Positions 13,411 to 21,565 are shown, counted from the stretch's first letter. The stretch: DNA of 31,073 bases from Bacteroidales bacterium (GCA_900766775.1 CAAFXN010000233.1:1-31073); one strand, 5' to 3'. Made by a program: numbers and translations. The notes: a model not told the origin generated them from the letters alone.

Positions 13411-14802
13411 TTACAACCATGCACCGATACCGAGGGAGACAAACTCTACCTTGGTGATGTGGGCTTTCATGTTGGCTTGGATGAAGAGGTGGTAAGGCAG
13501 GCGGTAGCGAAGGACTATCTGCGTATAGAGCCAGCCGTCGGGATAGCCTGCGCTGCCGGCATTGAGGAGGTCGTAAGCATAGAAAATTCCTTTGTTCTCT
13601 ATTCTGCCCGTGGAGGAGGCTTTGGCTTCGTCTGCGGGTTCCAGTTCTTTGACGGGGTCAAGCAGGTAGAAGCCCACGTGGAAGCCTGCGGTGAACTGCC
13701 CGATGACGAACTCGGGCTGGAGGCTCACACCCAAGCGCCAGCAATCGGAGGGTTTAGCGGCGGCGAGGTGGGTCTTGCCGAAATGGGTCTCGCGCTGCTT
13801 GTAGGCGCCGTCGTAGAAGAGGTCGAGTCCTCCGCCAAGGCGGAAGATGGGATGTGCGAGCCAGTAAGCTGCCACTTGGAACTCGCCCACGGCGAAGGTG
13901 GTTTGGTCGCGGTAATAGACTTGGCGGGCACCGGCGGCGAGGGCGAACTCGAGGGACCAAGATTTTGACCCTCTGCCTACCCCGGGACCCACCCCATCCC
14001 TCCCTGCAAGGGAGGGGGATGATGGATTTGTATCTGAATTATCGTTTTCTTCCCTATATTGGGGCGGCTCCCGATGGTTTCGGGATAAACTTCCGACCGC
14101 CCCTCCTTGAAGTGCATTGATGGTTTTGCGGGCACCGAGGGAGGCGGCGAAGATGTTGTAGCCAGAGTTGGGTTGGACGGTGGAGCCGTTGCTGAAATGG
14201 TACCAGCCGCCTTCTACGGCTATGCTCCAGCCGTTGCGGATGGGGAACTCCATATAGAGGGCCTCGGGGAAATGGAAGTTGGTAACGCTACCGACGCAAC
14301 GGTTGGCGTTCACCAAGTCTTGGAACATGTGCCCCTCGGGGACGGTGTTGCGGTAGGTCTTGGTGAGAAACCCGAGTCCGATGCCAGGGCGCAAGCCCAA
14401 GACGAAATGCGGCAGGCTGACGAGAGGGATATCGAGATAGAGGTAAGGCGCAATGGCATGTCCGAGGAGTGGATTCTGTCCGAAGCACCAGTAACTGAGC
14501 CCCACGCCCATGCCTGCTTGGCGGCGGGGGACAGGGTTGCCGTGGCGGTCGGTGCGTTGCTTAAACGGGATAGACCAGTCGTCCAAGGCTTGCCACTGCG
14601 GGTAGAAGGTTACGGAGAGGTCAGCGCCTATGCTCGGTCCCGCCCATGCCCCTTTGTCGCCCACCATCACATCGACTTTGCCGTCGGGCATGATGGCACC
14701 TGCGCGGAGCATGGCGCGGCAGTCGAGGGAGAGTTCCGCCTGCATGTTGAGCGCGGGCAGCAAGAAGAGAAAAGTGCACAATATGAGACGGTAGGTTTTC
14801 AT
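13411..14802 (-). CDS. PagL-like outer membrane acyloxyacyl hydrolase (lipid A deacylase) with in-frame repeats
   Basis: Begins with a signal peptide (MKTYRLILCTFLFLLPALNMQA). Many beta-strand-like segments follow, as in a small outer membrane barrel. The motif GGWYHFSNGSTVQPNSGYN (His202, Ser204) matches the PagL-type HxSN catalytic motif of lipid A 3-O-deacylases and the Bacteroidota acyloxyacyl hydrolase family. Residues about 231-280 derive from repeats (AVGSLSRNHREPPQY, then PSLAGRDGVG) and split the barrel; the second half (SWSLEFALAAGARQVYYR) continues after it. The frame extends upstream to 15765 without a signal peptide, across ribF, so ATG 14802 is chosen; a promoter ends just before it. 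Activity is inferred, and the second half may be a separate barrel repeat. Confidence 0.78.
   Translation of the reverse strand: MKTYRLILCTFLFLLPALNMQAELSLDCRAMLRAGAIMPDGKVDVMVGDKGAWAGPSIGADLSVTFYPQWQALDDWSIPFKQRTDRHGNPVPRRQAGMGVGLSYWCFGQNPLLGHAIAPYLYLDIPLVSLPHFVLGLRPGIGLGFLTKTYRNTVPEGHMFQDLVNANRCVGSVTNFHFPEALYMEFPIRNGWSIAVEGGWYHFSNGSTVQPNSGYNIFAASLGARKTINALQGGAVGSLSRNHREPPQYREENDNSDTNPSSPSLAGRDGVGPGVGRGSKSWSLEFALAAGARQVYYRDQTTFAVGEFQVAAYWLAHPIFRLGGGLDLFYDGAYKQRETHFGKTHLAAAKPSDCWRLGVSLQPEFVIGQFTAGFHVGFYLLDPVKELEPADEAKASSTGRIENKGIFYAYDLLNAGSAGYPDGWLYTQIVLRYRLPYHLFIQANMKAHITKVEFVSLGIGAWL
13966..14105. repeat. Two in-frame elements in the pagL-like gene
   Basis: 13998-14016 is a CCCTCCCTGCAAGGGAGGG palindrome with a GGGTGGG tail on the coding strand. 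14062-14103 is a copy of the element at 2933-2972 (GGCGGCTCCCGATGGTTTCG). A short AT-rich stretch of about 40 bp lies between them. Confidence 0.85.
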
Positions 14803-14810
14803 TTGGCGTG

Positions 14811-14842
14811 CAAAATTAGTTAATTTTTGCGAGATACGCAAA
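14811..14842 (-). promoter_or_regulatory. Bacteroidota-type promoter of the pagL-like gene
   Basis: Minus strand TTTG (14842-14839), 20-nt spacer starting CGTATCTCGC, TAATTTTG (14818-14811). Only 8 nt separate the box from the start codon, so the transcript has almost no leader. Confidence 0.75.
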
Positions 14843-14857
14843 CCTTTCAAGGGAAAA

Positions 14858-14889
14858 TTTGCGTATGTGGCAAAAAAGCAGTACCTTTG
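14858..14889 (+). promoter_or_regulatory. Bacteroidota-type promoter of ribF
   Basis: TTTG at 14858-14861, 20-nt spacer (CGTATGTGGC, A tract, GCAG), TACCTTTG at 14882-14889. The ATG at 14905 is 15 nt downstream. It is divergent from the pagL-like promoter, with 15 bp between the -33 boxes. Confidence 0.88.
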
Positions 14890-14904
14890 TCGCCGAAAAT
14901 CAAG

Positions 14905-15759
14905 ATGGAAAGCAAGATAGCGACGATAGGATATTTCGACGGGGTGCATTTGGGGCACCGATACTTGTTTGAGCAACTGCGCGAACTTGGCAAAGCGCGG
15001 GGGTTCTTGCCTGCTATCTACACTTTTCATGAACATCCGAAAGAGGTGGTGAGCGGGGTATGTCCGCCGTTGCTGACCACGCCCGAGGAGCGTTTTCGGC
15101 TGCTGGAGCGGGAGGGGGAAGTGCATGTGCTTTCCTTCGCTGCCATACGGGACATGACCGCCGCAGCGTTCATGCGCAGGCTGCGCGAAGAAGGTGTGAG
15201 CGCGCTGCTGATGGGCTATGACCACCATTTCGGCTCTGACCGTCTGACGGACTTTCGCGACTATGCCCGCATAGGTAAGGAGACGGGGATAGAGGTGTTG
15301 CCTGCCAAGGAACTGGCGGAAGAGGGTTTGGAGCACGTGAGCAGTTCGGCGATACGGCGTGCGCTGCTGGCGGGGAATGTGGAAGCAGCCAATAGGATGC
15401 TGGGCTACACCTATTCCATCTGCGGCGAGGTAGTGCGCGGGAATGCCATCGGGCGCACCATCGGCTTCCCCACGGCGAACATCGATTATGCGGCAGAGAA
15501 ACTGCTGCCTCCTGCGGGGGTGTATGCCGGCAGGTGCCGCGTGGGTGAAAAAGACTACCCAACTCTTGTGAATATCGGCACCAACCCGACGGTGGGCAAT
15601 CGGCGCACGACCGTAGAAGGCTATTTTTCGGGGTTTGCGGGCGATGTGTACGGACAGCGGCTTGGCTTTCGGCTGGAGCACTTTGTCCGCAGCGAGCAGA
15701 AGTTTGGCTCGCTGGAGGCTCTGCGAGAGCAGATTGCGAAGGACATGCTTTCTATTTAA
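14905..15759 (+). CDS. ribF: Bifunctional riboflavin kinase / FAD synthetase
   Basis: RibF phosphorylates riboflavin to FMN and adenylylates it to FAD. The N-terminal nucleotidyltransferase motif GYFDGVHLGHRYLFEQL appears right after the start, followed by FHEHPKEVV and the SSSAIRRAL block. The riboflavin kinase domain shows GEVVRGNAIGRTIGFPTANI, PPAGVYAGRC and VNIGTNPTV. An in-frame ATG at 14827 adds 26 residues, but the promoter lies inside that stretch, so the start is ATG 14905 (MESKIATIGYFDG). At 284 aa it is a little shorter than most RibF; the shortening is at the N-terminus. A terminator follows at 15805. The gene pairs divergently with the pagL-like gene, without a functional link. 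Confidence 0.94.
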   Translation: MESKIATIGYFDGVHLGHRYLFEQLRELGKARGFLPAIYTFHEHPKEVVSGVCPPLLTTPEERFRLLEREGEVHVLSFAAIRDMTAAAFMRRLREEGVSALLMGYDHHFGSDRLTDFRDYARIGKETGIEVLPAKELAEEGLEHVSSSAIRRALLAGNVEAANRMLGYTYSICGEVVRGNAIGRTIGFPTANIDYAAEKLLPPAGVYAGRCRVGEKDYPTLVNIGTNPTVGNRRTTVEGYFSGFAGDVYGQRLGFRLEHFVRSEQKFGSLEALREQIAKDMLSI

Positions 15760-15804
15760 GCGCACTATCGTTTATTCTACATTTCTTATATTCTTCTCTT
15801 TTTC

Positions 15805-15830
15805 GCGAGCGGCAGACGCTCGCCTTTGTT
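15805..15830 (+). terminator. Intrinsic terminator of ribF
   Basis: GCGAGCG (15805-15811), loop GCAGA, CGCTCGC (15817-15823), then CTTTGTT. The T tract is short and imperfect. Confidence 0.65.
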
Positions 15831-16025
15831 GTGTGTAACGCCTATTACTTAAGGAATAGGCGTTGATTTGTGTGTCGAAGGTACATCGATAAATAATGTG
15901 CCAAGAAATGACATTTTGCAAGCATGTACATAACAAAAAGAATAGTCTATTTTTGTACTTTTATTTGTAAAAAAAGTTTAATAACATACTAAATCACACT
16001 TTTTTGCAAAATTTTTGCTCAAAAA

Positions 16026-16056
16026 CTTGCGTATGTAAAAAAAAAAAATACCTTTG
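16026..16056 (+). promoter_or_regulatory. Bacteroidota-type promoter of the secreted OB-fold-like protein
   Basis: CTTG at 16026-16029, a 19-nt spacer (CGTATG then twelve A's) and TACCTTTG at 16049-16056. The spacer is one base shorter than elsewhere. Confidence 0.78.
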
Positions 16057-16107
16057 CCGAAAATTCAAGAAAATAACATTTTTATTAATCATTTAATTCC
16101 TATTGTT

Positions 16108-17991
16108 ATGAAAAAAGTATTTACTGTTTTGTGTGCTTTAGTGGCATTCACCCTATCAAGCCATGCCGGTATGTTACGGATGCACGAAAGTTTTAATCGC
16201 ACTGTGGGAACTGATTTGAGAAGTGGAGACTTTGATGAAAACAACACAACGAATACGGATAACTGGTATACTTATAGCGGTACCAGCGGTTATATTCAGA
16301 CAGTGGCAGGCAATCTTACGTTCGATGGCTACGCTTCAAAAGAGGAAGGCAACTCTGTCAAGTTGCTATCAGGCTTTAATGCCGACGACCTGCGACTATT
16401 TACCCCCGTATCCAATACTGCCGGAAACAAAGTGTATGCAGGCGCATTGATTAATGTTACCAATTTGAAAGAAAGTACCAGCACAGATTATTTTCTTACC
16501 CTTGGAGATGCAACATTTGCTAATACATTTGCACGATTATATGTAAAAAGCGTGAAAGATGCCCAAGGCAACTATATCGGCTTCCAGATGGGTATCACCA
16601 AGAACAACGAGACGAGTTCTATCAGTTGGGCAGAGGGTACTTTCTCCACCAACACTACCTATCTTGTAGTATTAGAATACGAGTTTGTATCGGGCGATAA
16701 GAACGACGTTGCCCGCTTGTATATCAACCCCACATCCGCTACAACCACTGCCAGCGCAGTCAGTTCATCAACAGTAACCTCGCAAGCCGATGCGGGAAAT
16801 ATCCAGTCGTTTAGACTCCGTCAAGGTTCGAACACCCCCGCAGGCGTTATTGTGGACGAGATAAAGGTGGCTACTGCATGGGCGGATTTGTTTGAGACGA
16901 GCGAAGGCGGTGGCGATGAGCCGAAGCCCGCAGAGCCCACGATTGTTACCAATGATGTGATTAAGTTTGAGGACCCTGCTTTCGGTTGCACTTTCACAGG
17001 CGAGACCTATACCAAGACCCTTACCGTGATGGCAGCGGACCTCACCGAAGACATTACGCTGACCTGCTCTTCTCCCGAACTGACCCTTTCCGCAACCACT
17101 ATTGCGAAAGATGATGACGACTTGGCAAAAGGTAAAGCAATCACTCTGACCCTGATTCCGACCACCGCTTCTCCCGAGGAGGGTAGTTCCGCAACCATCA
17201 CCCTGACCAGCGGCGACTTGACCGAGACGATAAGCGTTGCATGGTATGCCATGGCAGTTACTCCCTGCGCCGATGTGGCTACGCTGAAAGCCAAAGGTGC
17301 AGAAGGATATGGTTGGGATGTTGTAGCAAAATTCACCGGCGAGGCAGTCGTTACTTTCATTGAATCCAATATGGAGGAAGGCACCACCTTCTTTACCATT
17401 GAGGATGCCACAGGTGCCGTCAACATTGATGCTCCATACTGGATTGGCGTTACATTAGGCGACAAAGTAACCAATATCTTAACGCTCAACGGAGATGCAG
17501 AATCCGCCATTCAACCCTTTATGGCGATGGATGGCAAAGTAAAAGTCGTTAGCCGCGACAACAAAGTAACACCGCAAGAAGTTACCTTGGCGGAGTTGAA
17601 AGCCAATGCAGCAGACTATCTGCTGGAACTGGTGGTAGTGAAGGGCGTTGAAATTAACTGTACCGTAGCAAATTTCGCACAAGGTAGCTGCGAGATTACC
17701 CAAGGCAAGGACAAAGCCAGCATCAACCTCTTGGCAGGTAACCCGCTGATTGGCACTACGAAGCCCGAGGCTGCGAACGTAACGGGTATCTCTTCCTCCG
17801 CCGCAGGCACCGTCATTCGCCCGCGTAACGCAGAGGATATTGAGACGGTAGATATAGGCGCAGGCATGGAAGCCGTAGAGGCAGAAGAGTCTATGGAGGT
17901 TTACACCATCATGGGACAGCGTGTCAACGGTCTGCAACCGGGTGTGAACATCATCCGCAAAGGCAATAGTACCTATAAGGTAGTACGATAA
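16108..17991 (+). CDS. Secreted multidomain protein with a type IX secretion-like C-terminus
   Basis: Start chosen at ATG 16108 because MKKVFTVLCALVAFTLSSHAG is a clean signal peptide; the longer frame to 16054 includes the -7 box. Residues about 24-265 look like a lectin/laminin-G-type beta domain (DEIKVATAW near its end). About 284-380 is an Ig-like beta domain, and 385-580 is an OB-fold-like domain (FTIEDATGAVNIDAPYW, GDKVTNILTLNG). The last 40 residues (VYTIMGQRVNGLQPGVNIIR, ending KVVR) match the C-terminal sorting domain of Bacteroidota type IX secretion substrates. It is probably exported and attached at the cell surface; the ligand is unknown. Codon use is AT-richer than that of neighbours, and a terminator separates it from the next gene. 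Confidence 0.82.
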   Translation: MKKVFTVLCALVAFTLSSHAGMLRMHESFNRTVGTDLRSGDFDENNTTNTDNWYTYSGTSGYIQTVAGNLTFDGYASKEEGNSVKLLSGFNADDLRLFTPVSNTAGNKVYAGALINVTNLKESTSTDYFLTLGDATFANTFARLYVKSVKDAQGNYIGFQMGITKNNETSSISWAEGTFSTNTTYLVVLEYEFVSGDKNDVARLYINPTSATTTASAVSSSTVTSQADAGNIQSFRLRQGSNTPAGVIVDEIKVATAWADLFETSEGGGDEPKPAEPTIVTNDVIKFEDPAFGCTFTGETYTKTLTVMAADLTEDITLTCSSPELTLSATTIAKDDDDLAKGKAITLTLIPTTASPEEGSSATITLTSGDLTETISVAWYAMAVTPCADVATLKAKGAEGYGWDVVAKFTGEAVVTFIESNMEEGTTFFTIEDATGAVNIDAPYWIGVTLGDKVTNILTLNGDAESAIQPFMAMDGKVKVVSRDNKVTPQEVTLAELKANAADYLLELVVVKGVEINCTVANFAQGSCEITQGKDKASINLLAGNPLIGTTKPEAANVTGISSSAAGTVIRPRNAEDIETVDIGAGMEAVEAEESMEVYTIMGQRVNGLQPGVNIIRKGNSTYKVVR

Positions 17992-18006
17992 TAGCACCAT
18001 CCATAG

Positions 18007-18047
18007 AAAGGCTGCCTAAATCCGCAAGGACTTAGACAGCCTTTTTA
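18007..18047 (+). terminator. Intrinsic terminator, AGGCTGCCTAA family
   Basis: AAAGGCTGCCTAA, loop region, TTAGACAGCCTTTTTA. It is one of five related terminators in the window (others at 20351, 21421, 23848 and 30915). Confidence 0.88.
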
Positions 18048-18076
18048 GACGAATAACCTATAACAAAACACCTATC

Positions 18077-20254
18077 ATGAAACGCTTTTGGAGTATCTTG
18101 TGCGCCATCCTAATAGGTATGGGCACTATGTTCGCCGAAGAGAACCTTATCGCGAACGGAGATTTTGAGAGTGCATCCACCAACTTCCTCTTCGGGGCAC
18201 AGTTCGAGGACTGGTCTTTCGGCGCAGAGATTGCTATCGAGACCACCGATGTGTACGACGGAGCCCAAGCCCTCCGCACCGTCAATGTAACACAGAAGCG
18301 GTCGCTGCAACAGGATGTGGACCTCCGCACGGATGTAACCGGGCAGGAGTTTGAACTGACCATCCACTACAAGGTGCTGGAAGCCCAAGCCGGCGATTTG
18401 GCACTCAACAGCGCATGGCTCTACGCCCGCCCGACGGAAGGTGTGCACGACAGCGCCGCACTCAATCAGGAACTGCCCATCGGCATAGGATGGCAAGAAC
18501 TGAAAGTAAGCACCACCAAGCCGCAGGATGGTACCTATCTGACCGTCAGCGTGATGGTGAAGAAAGGGGTCAAGGTGATTTTCGACGGGTTCAGCCTGAA
18601 GCGCACCATGAACAACCAGCCGTGGTTCACCGTCTTTCCCGAGAAGATAAATGCCGTTACCGCCCAAGTGAACGAAGAGAAACTGATGGCGACGCTGACC
18701 ATCCGCCAGGGCAACCTGACGAAGCCTATTTCGCTGAGTATCACGGGCGCCAATGCCGATATGTTCGTGCTGGAAAAGAGCGAAGTGAGTGCCGCCAAGG
18801 AGCAGGTGAAACTATGGTACAAGCCCACTGCGGCAGGGGTGCACAAAGGCATGCTCTTGGTGGATAGTCCGGAGGCGACGCAAGACTTCGTCAGCCTGTC
18901 GCTCAGCGGCTCTGCCAGCGACCCGACGCAGCAACCCGAACTGACCATCAGCCCCACCAGCCTGCCCGAGTTCAGCACCACGGTAGGCGGATACGCGGTG
19001 GATAGCGTGATGGTGCATAGCCTCAACTGCACGGAAGACATCACCGTGACCATCCTCAACGATGACGAGTATCCTGCTTTCACCGTCTCCTCCACCCTGC
19101 TGCCGAAGAATATGGAGGCGCAGACCCGTATCACCTTCCACCCGACCAAAGCAGGTACCTATTCGGCAAACGTCTATTGGTCAACCCCGGGCGTGCAGAA
19201 ACAGCAGATGAAACTCACGGGTACCACCACTGCCACGCCGACAGACCCCACCGAGGAATGGAGCAAGGAGTTCCGGTGGGATATGAGCAAGCCGTATGCC
19301 CTGCTGAACGAGCCTTTTGACAACATCACCCACAATAAGCCGCTCACGCTGACAGACTGGCAGAACGTGGTGAAGAAAGGCGACAGACCGTGGTGGGGCT
19401 ATGAGGATAAGGAAGACGGGACGGTGGTAGAACGATGCGCGAAAGCCACCGCGTATATCTACCAAGAGCAGGACTCGCTGCCGTGGGAGATGTGGCTCGT
19501 AACGCCTGCGCTTGACTATAAGAACGCCGCCGAACAGATATTCACTTTCCGCGTGCGTGGAGACTACCTGTACGAGGGGCAATCGGCAGCCCTCAGCGTG
19601 TTCTTCATCGATGCGACCGAACCTGAGGACGTGTTCTTCCAAGACTTGGAGATACCTATGCCGCAGACCGCAGACGAGGCGGGCGACTGGCAAGACATAC
19701 ATATCAACCTTGCCGGTCAGGAGAACATCCCCGACGTGTTCTTCATGGCATTCCGCTTCACGGGCAACAGCGGGCAGACGGGCAGCGCCACCTACCTGAT
19801 AGACGAGGTATCGTGGGGACGCACGGACCTGCCGGCTATCACCGCCGACTCCACCCTCATCCGACTGACCACCCAACCGGAGCAGATAGAAGCCGTTGCA
19901 CTGAACGTGGAGGGAAAGAACCTGACAGAGCCGATTAGCATTGCCATAGGCGGCAGCAACCCGAGCAACTTCACCATCACGCCGAACTCTCTGCCTGCCG
20001 AAGGCGGCGTATTGGGTATAGGATTCCAATCGGAAGAGATAGGCGTGCACGAGGCTTATCTGCGCCTGCGCTCTCGCGGGGCTGCCGATGTGTATATTCC
20101 GATGGCGGTTTTGGTGCAGGAAGTGACCGCAATAGGCTCCACCGAGGCTGCGAGCGGCAAAGCGCGTCTGCAACTGCAAGACGGGCATATCCTGATTGTA
20201 ACCGAACAGGGAACTTATACCCTTCTTGGCGAGCAAGTGGGAGACAGGAATTAG
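18077..20254 (+). CDS. Secreted multidomain protein with carbohydrate-binding-like and choice-of-anchor domains
   Basis: A signal peptide (MKRFWSILCAILIGMGTMFA) is followed by a carbohydrate-binding-module-like jelly-roll (about 22-178, NLIANGDFES and FDGFSLKRT). Next come Ig-like repeats at about 182-280, 290-383 and 590-680, each with a LTISPTSLP/FTITPNSLPAE-type start. A domain at about 395-583 (WQNVVKKGDRPWWGYEDKE, IDEVSWGRT) looks like the choice-of-anchor J type. The C-terminal HILIVTEQGTYTLLGEQV resembles a short type IX sorting tail. It may bind polysaccharide or another surface; the partner is not evident. It lies 30 nt after a terminator, so it likely has its own promoter, which I could not identify. 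Its GC content is normal for the window. Confidence 0.82.
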   Translation: MKRFWSILCAILIGMGTMFAEENLIANGDFESASTNFLFGAQFEDWSFGAEIAIETTDVYDGAQALRTVNVTQKRSLQQDVDLRTDVTGQEFELTIHYKVLEAQAGDLALNSAWLYARPTEGVHDSAALNQELPIGIGWQELKVSTTKPQDGTYLTVSVMVKKGVKVIFDGFSLKRTMNNQPWFTVFPEKINAVTAQVNEEKLMATLTIRQGNLTKPISLSITGANADMFVLEKSEVSAAKEQVKLWYKPTAAGVHKGMLLVDSPEATQDFVSLSLSGSASDPTQQPELTISPTSLPEFSTTVGGYAVDSVMVHSLNCTEDITVTILNDDEYPAFTVSSTLLPKNMEAQTRITFHPTKAGTYSANVYWSTPGVQKQQMKLTGTTTATPTDPTEEWSKEFRWDMSKPYALLNEPFDNITHNKPLTLTDWQNVVKKGDRPWWGYEDKEDGTVVERCAKATAYIYQEQDSLPWEMWLVTPALDYKNAAEQIFTFRVRGDYLYEGQSAALSVFFIDATEPEDVFFQDLEIPMPQTADEAGDWQDIHINLAGQENIPDVFFMAFRFTGNSGQTGSATYLIDEVSWGRTDLPAITADSTLIRLTTQPEQIEAVALNVEGKNLTEPISIAIGGSNPSNFTITPNSLPAEGGVLGIGFQSEEIGVHEAYLRLRSRGAADVYIPMAVLVQEVTAIGSTEAASGKARLQLQDGHILIVTEQGTYTLLGEQVGDRN

Positions 20255-20350
20255 CCGCCGGCTCAGCAATGGCTATCCATCGAATTAGAGGGCATGCAGA
20301 AGCATTATTGACATAGCCGCCACAGACTGAGTGCTTTGGCGAAAACTAAC

Positions 20351-20392
20351 GAGAAGGCTGCTTTACCGCGTTCGGTAGGGCAGCCTTCTTGT
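20351..20392 (+). terminator. Intrinsic terminator after the 18077 gene, AGGCTGC family
   Basis: GAAGGCTGCTTTACC pairs with GGTAGGGCAGCCTTC around CGCGTTC, followed by TTG. It lies about 100 nt after the stop codon. Confidence 0.78.
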
Positions 20393-20505
20393 TGTATCAT
20401 CGGCTCGTGGTTCGTTATGCGTTCTTTTTACGAAATTTGGACAATCGGGGAGGGGAGTGGAGAGGTAGGGCGGAGGCTCGGAAAAGGCTCTATTTGGTCT
20501 CGCTT

Positions 20506-20549
20506 ATGTTACGGTAATGTTACGGTAATGTTACGGTAATGTTCCGATA
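20506..20549. repeat. 11-bp tandem array, four units
   Basis: ATGTTACGGTA three times exactly, then ATGTTCCGATA. This array also has the 11-bp period seen at 3627, 8278, 20570 and 23911. Confidence 0.9.
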
Positions 20550-20569
20550 ATGATATGGTACGGTCAGGG

Positions 20570-20591
20570 GGGAATATCGGGGGAATATCGG
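20570..20591. repeat. 11-bp tandem pair
   Basis: GGGAATATCGG repeated twice directly, 20 bp after the four-unit array. Confidence 0.75.
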
Positions 20592-20791
20592 AGAAGAAGT
20601 TATTGGAAATATGGACAATTTTAGCAAACACACGGTTGCATGATAGTCGGGATAGTCGGGTTGCGAATTATGTCATTTTGGCAGGTAGAACTGACAATTT
20701 GGCATTTGTTTGGCAGGAAACAGATTGTGGCACGATTATTGAACTATTCAAAGCGAATGCCTGAGGCAACAGGCTTCTAAGAAACCCACGT

Positions 20792-20861
20792 GATTTACGA
20801 ATTACGATTTACGATTTACGATTGGATTTACGATTGTATTTACGAATTACGAATTGTGATT
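20792..20861. repeat. GATTTACG word tract
   Basis: About 70 bp made of GATTTACG, ATTTACG and AATTACG words in tandem with slight variation. Confidence 0.8.
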
Positions 20862-20925
20862 GTATGAGGTTTCCGACACAGAGAAACTATTGCCATAGAC
20901 ACTAACCTAACACTATTAAAATTTT

Positions 20926-21369
20926 ATGATTATGTTACCAAGCAAAAGAAATGACCAGACATGGTTGCCGAGTTTATTCAACGATTTCTTTAGTGAAGAA
21001 TGGCCAATGATGCGCACCACCGCCGCTACGGCACCTGCCATCAACGTACTGGAAGACGAGCATGCTTACCACGTGGAGATAGCCGCTCCGGGCATGACCA
21101 AAGAGGACTTCTCCGCCCATGTGAACGACCAAGACGAGTTGGTGATTCTCGTGGAGAAGAAAGAGGAAAAGAAAGACGAGCAGAAGGACAAGAAGTACCT
21201 GCGCCATGAGTTCAACTACAGCCGCTTCGAGCAATCGCTCTTGCTGCCGGACAATGTGAACAAAGACGCTATCTCGGCAAAGGTTACCGACGGCGTGCTG
21301 CGCATCGAGTTGCCGAAACTGGACCCGACGGTACAGAAAGCACCTACCCGCGTGATTGACATTCAATAA
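20926..21369 (+). CDS. Small heat-shock protein (Hsp20/alpha-crystallin family)
   Basis: A 147-aa ATP-independent chaperone that holds unfolding proteins. The alpha-crystallin domain runs from about residue 38 to 138: PAINVLEDEHAYHVEIAAPGM, VILVEKKEEKKDEQ, the HEFNYSRFEQSLLLPDNV block and the ADG/GVLRIELPK motif near the end. The N-terminus (TWLPSLFNDFFSEEWP) matches the Bacteroidota versions. ATG 20926 and ATG 20932 are both possible starts (IM is extra); either way the length is typical. The gene stands alone, and a terminator of the AGGCTGTC family follows at 21421. No heat-shock-type promoter (such as CIRCE) is evident. Confidence 0.95.
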   Translation: MIMLPSKRNDQTWLPSLFNDFFSEEWPMMRTTAATAPAINVLEDEHAYHVEIAAPGMTKEDFSAHVNDQDELVILVEKKEEKKDEQKDKKYLRHEFNYSRFEQSLLLPDNVNKDAISAKVTDGVLRIELPKLDPTVQKAPTRVIDIQ

Positions 21370-21420
21370 GGAACGCGCGAGCGTTTAAGGCTCCACTAAA
21401 AGGCATTAAAAGACCATTTA

Positions 21421-21456
21421 AGAGGCTGTCTAACCCATTGAGTTAGGCAGCCTTTG
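21421..21456 (+). terminator. Intrinsic terminator of hsp20, AGGCTGTCTAAC family
   Basis: AGAGGCTGTCTAAC, loop CCATTGA, GTTAGGCAGCCTTTG. A strong stem of about 12 bp. Confidence 0.88.
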
Positions 21457-21527
21457 CTTATTTCAGGGGCAGCCTTGGACCGTAAAGTCGGCGGTACAAA
21501 CATTTTTTGTACTTTTTTGCAGAAAAA

Positions 21528-21559
21528 TTTGCGTATATCAGAAAAAAGTCGTACCTTTG
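21528..21559 (+). promoter_or_regulatory. Bacteroidota-type promoter of the rplU-rpmA operon
   Basis: TTTG 21528-21531, 20-nt spacer starting CGTATATCAG, TACCTTTG 21552-21559. The spacer is nearly identical to that of the aroA promoter at 8233. Confidence 0.88.
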
Positions 21560-21565
21560 CACGCT

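Larger units (their letters stand above)
15760..16107. other. Intergenic region after ribF
   Basis: It contains the ribF terminator at 15805-15830. A second perfect 10-bp hairpin AACGCCTATT/AATAGGCGTT lies at 15837-15864, then an AT-rich stretch without visible genes, and the promoter at 16026-16056 of the secreted protein gene. The promoter-proximal sequence is AT-rich (TTTTTGCAAAATTTTTG). Confidence 0.75.
20255..20925. other. Long non-coding repeat-rich intergenic region
   Basis: It holds a terminator (20351-20392), a four-unit 11-bp array (20506-20549), a two-unit 11-bp array GGGAATATCGG (20570-20591), two ATAGTCGGG words near 20642-20660, and a GATTTACG word tract (20792-20861). Small open frames at 20336-20539 and 20555-20764 cover these repeats and have no protein-like composition. 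The hsp20 promoter was not found. Confidence 0.75.

Noticed and set aside
13459..13968. 169-aa plus-strand open frame
   Set aside because: It is antisense to the pagL-like gene.
14107..14823. 238-aa open frame on the plus strand
   Set aside because: It is the complement of the pagL-like gene, which has a signal peptide, family motif and promoter; the plus frame shows no known motif.
15948..15955. TATTTTTG as a -7 promoter box
   Set aside because: No TTTG lies at the expected 19-21 nt spacing, and the promoter at 16026 serves the gene better.
20336..20764. Two short open frames after the 18077 gene
   Set aside because: They cover a terminator and tandem arrays, have no family motifs and lack promoters; they are repeat-derived.
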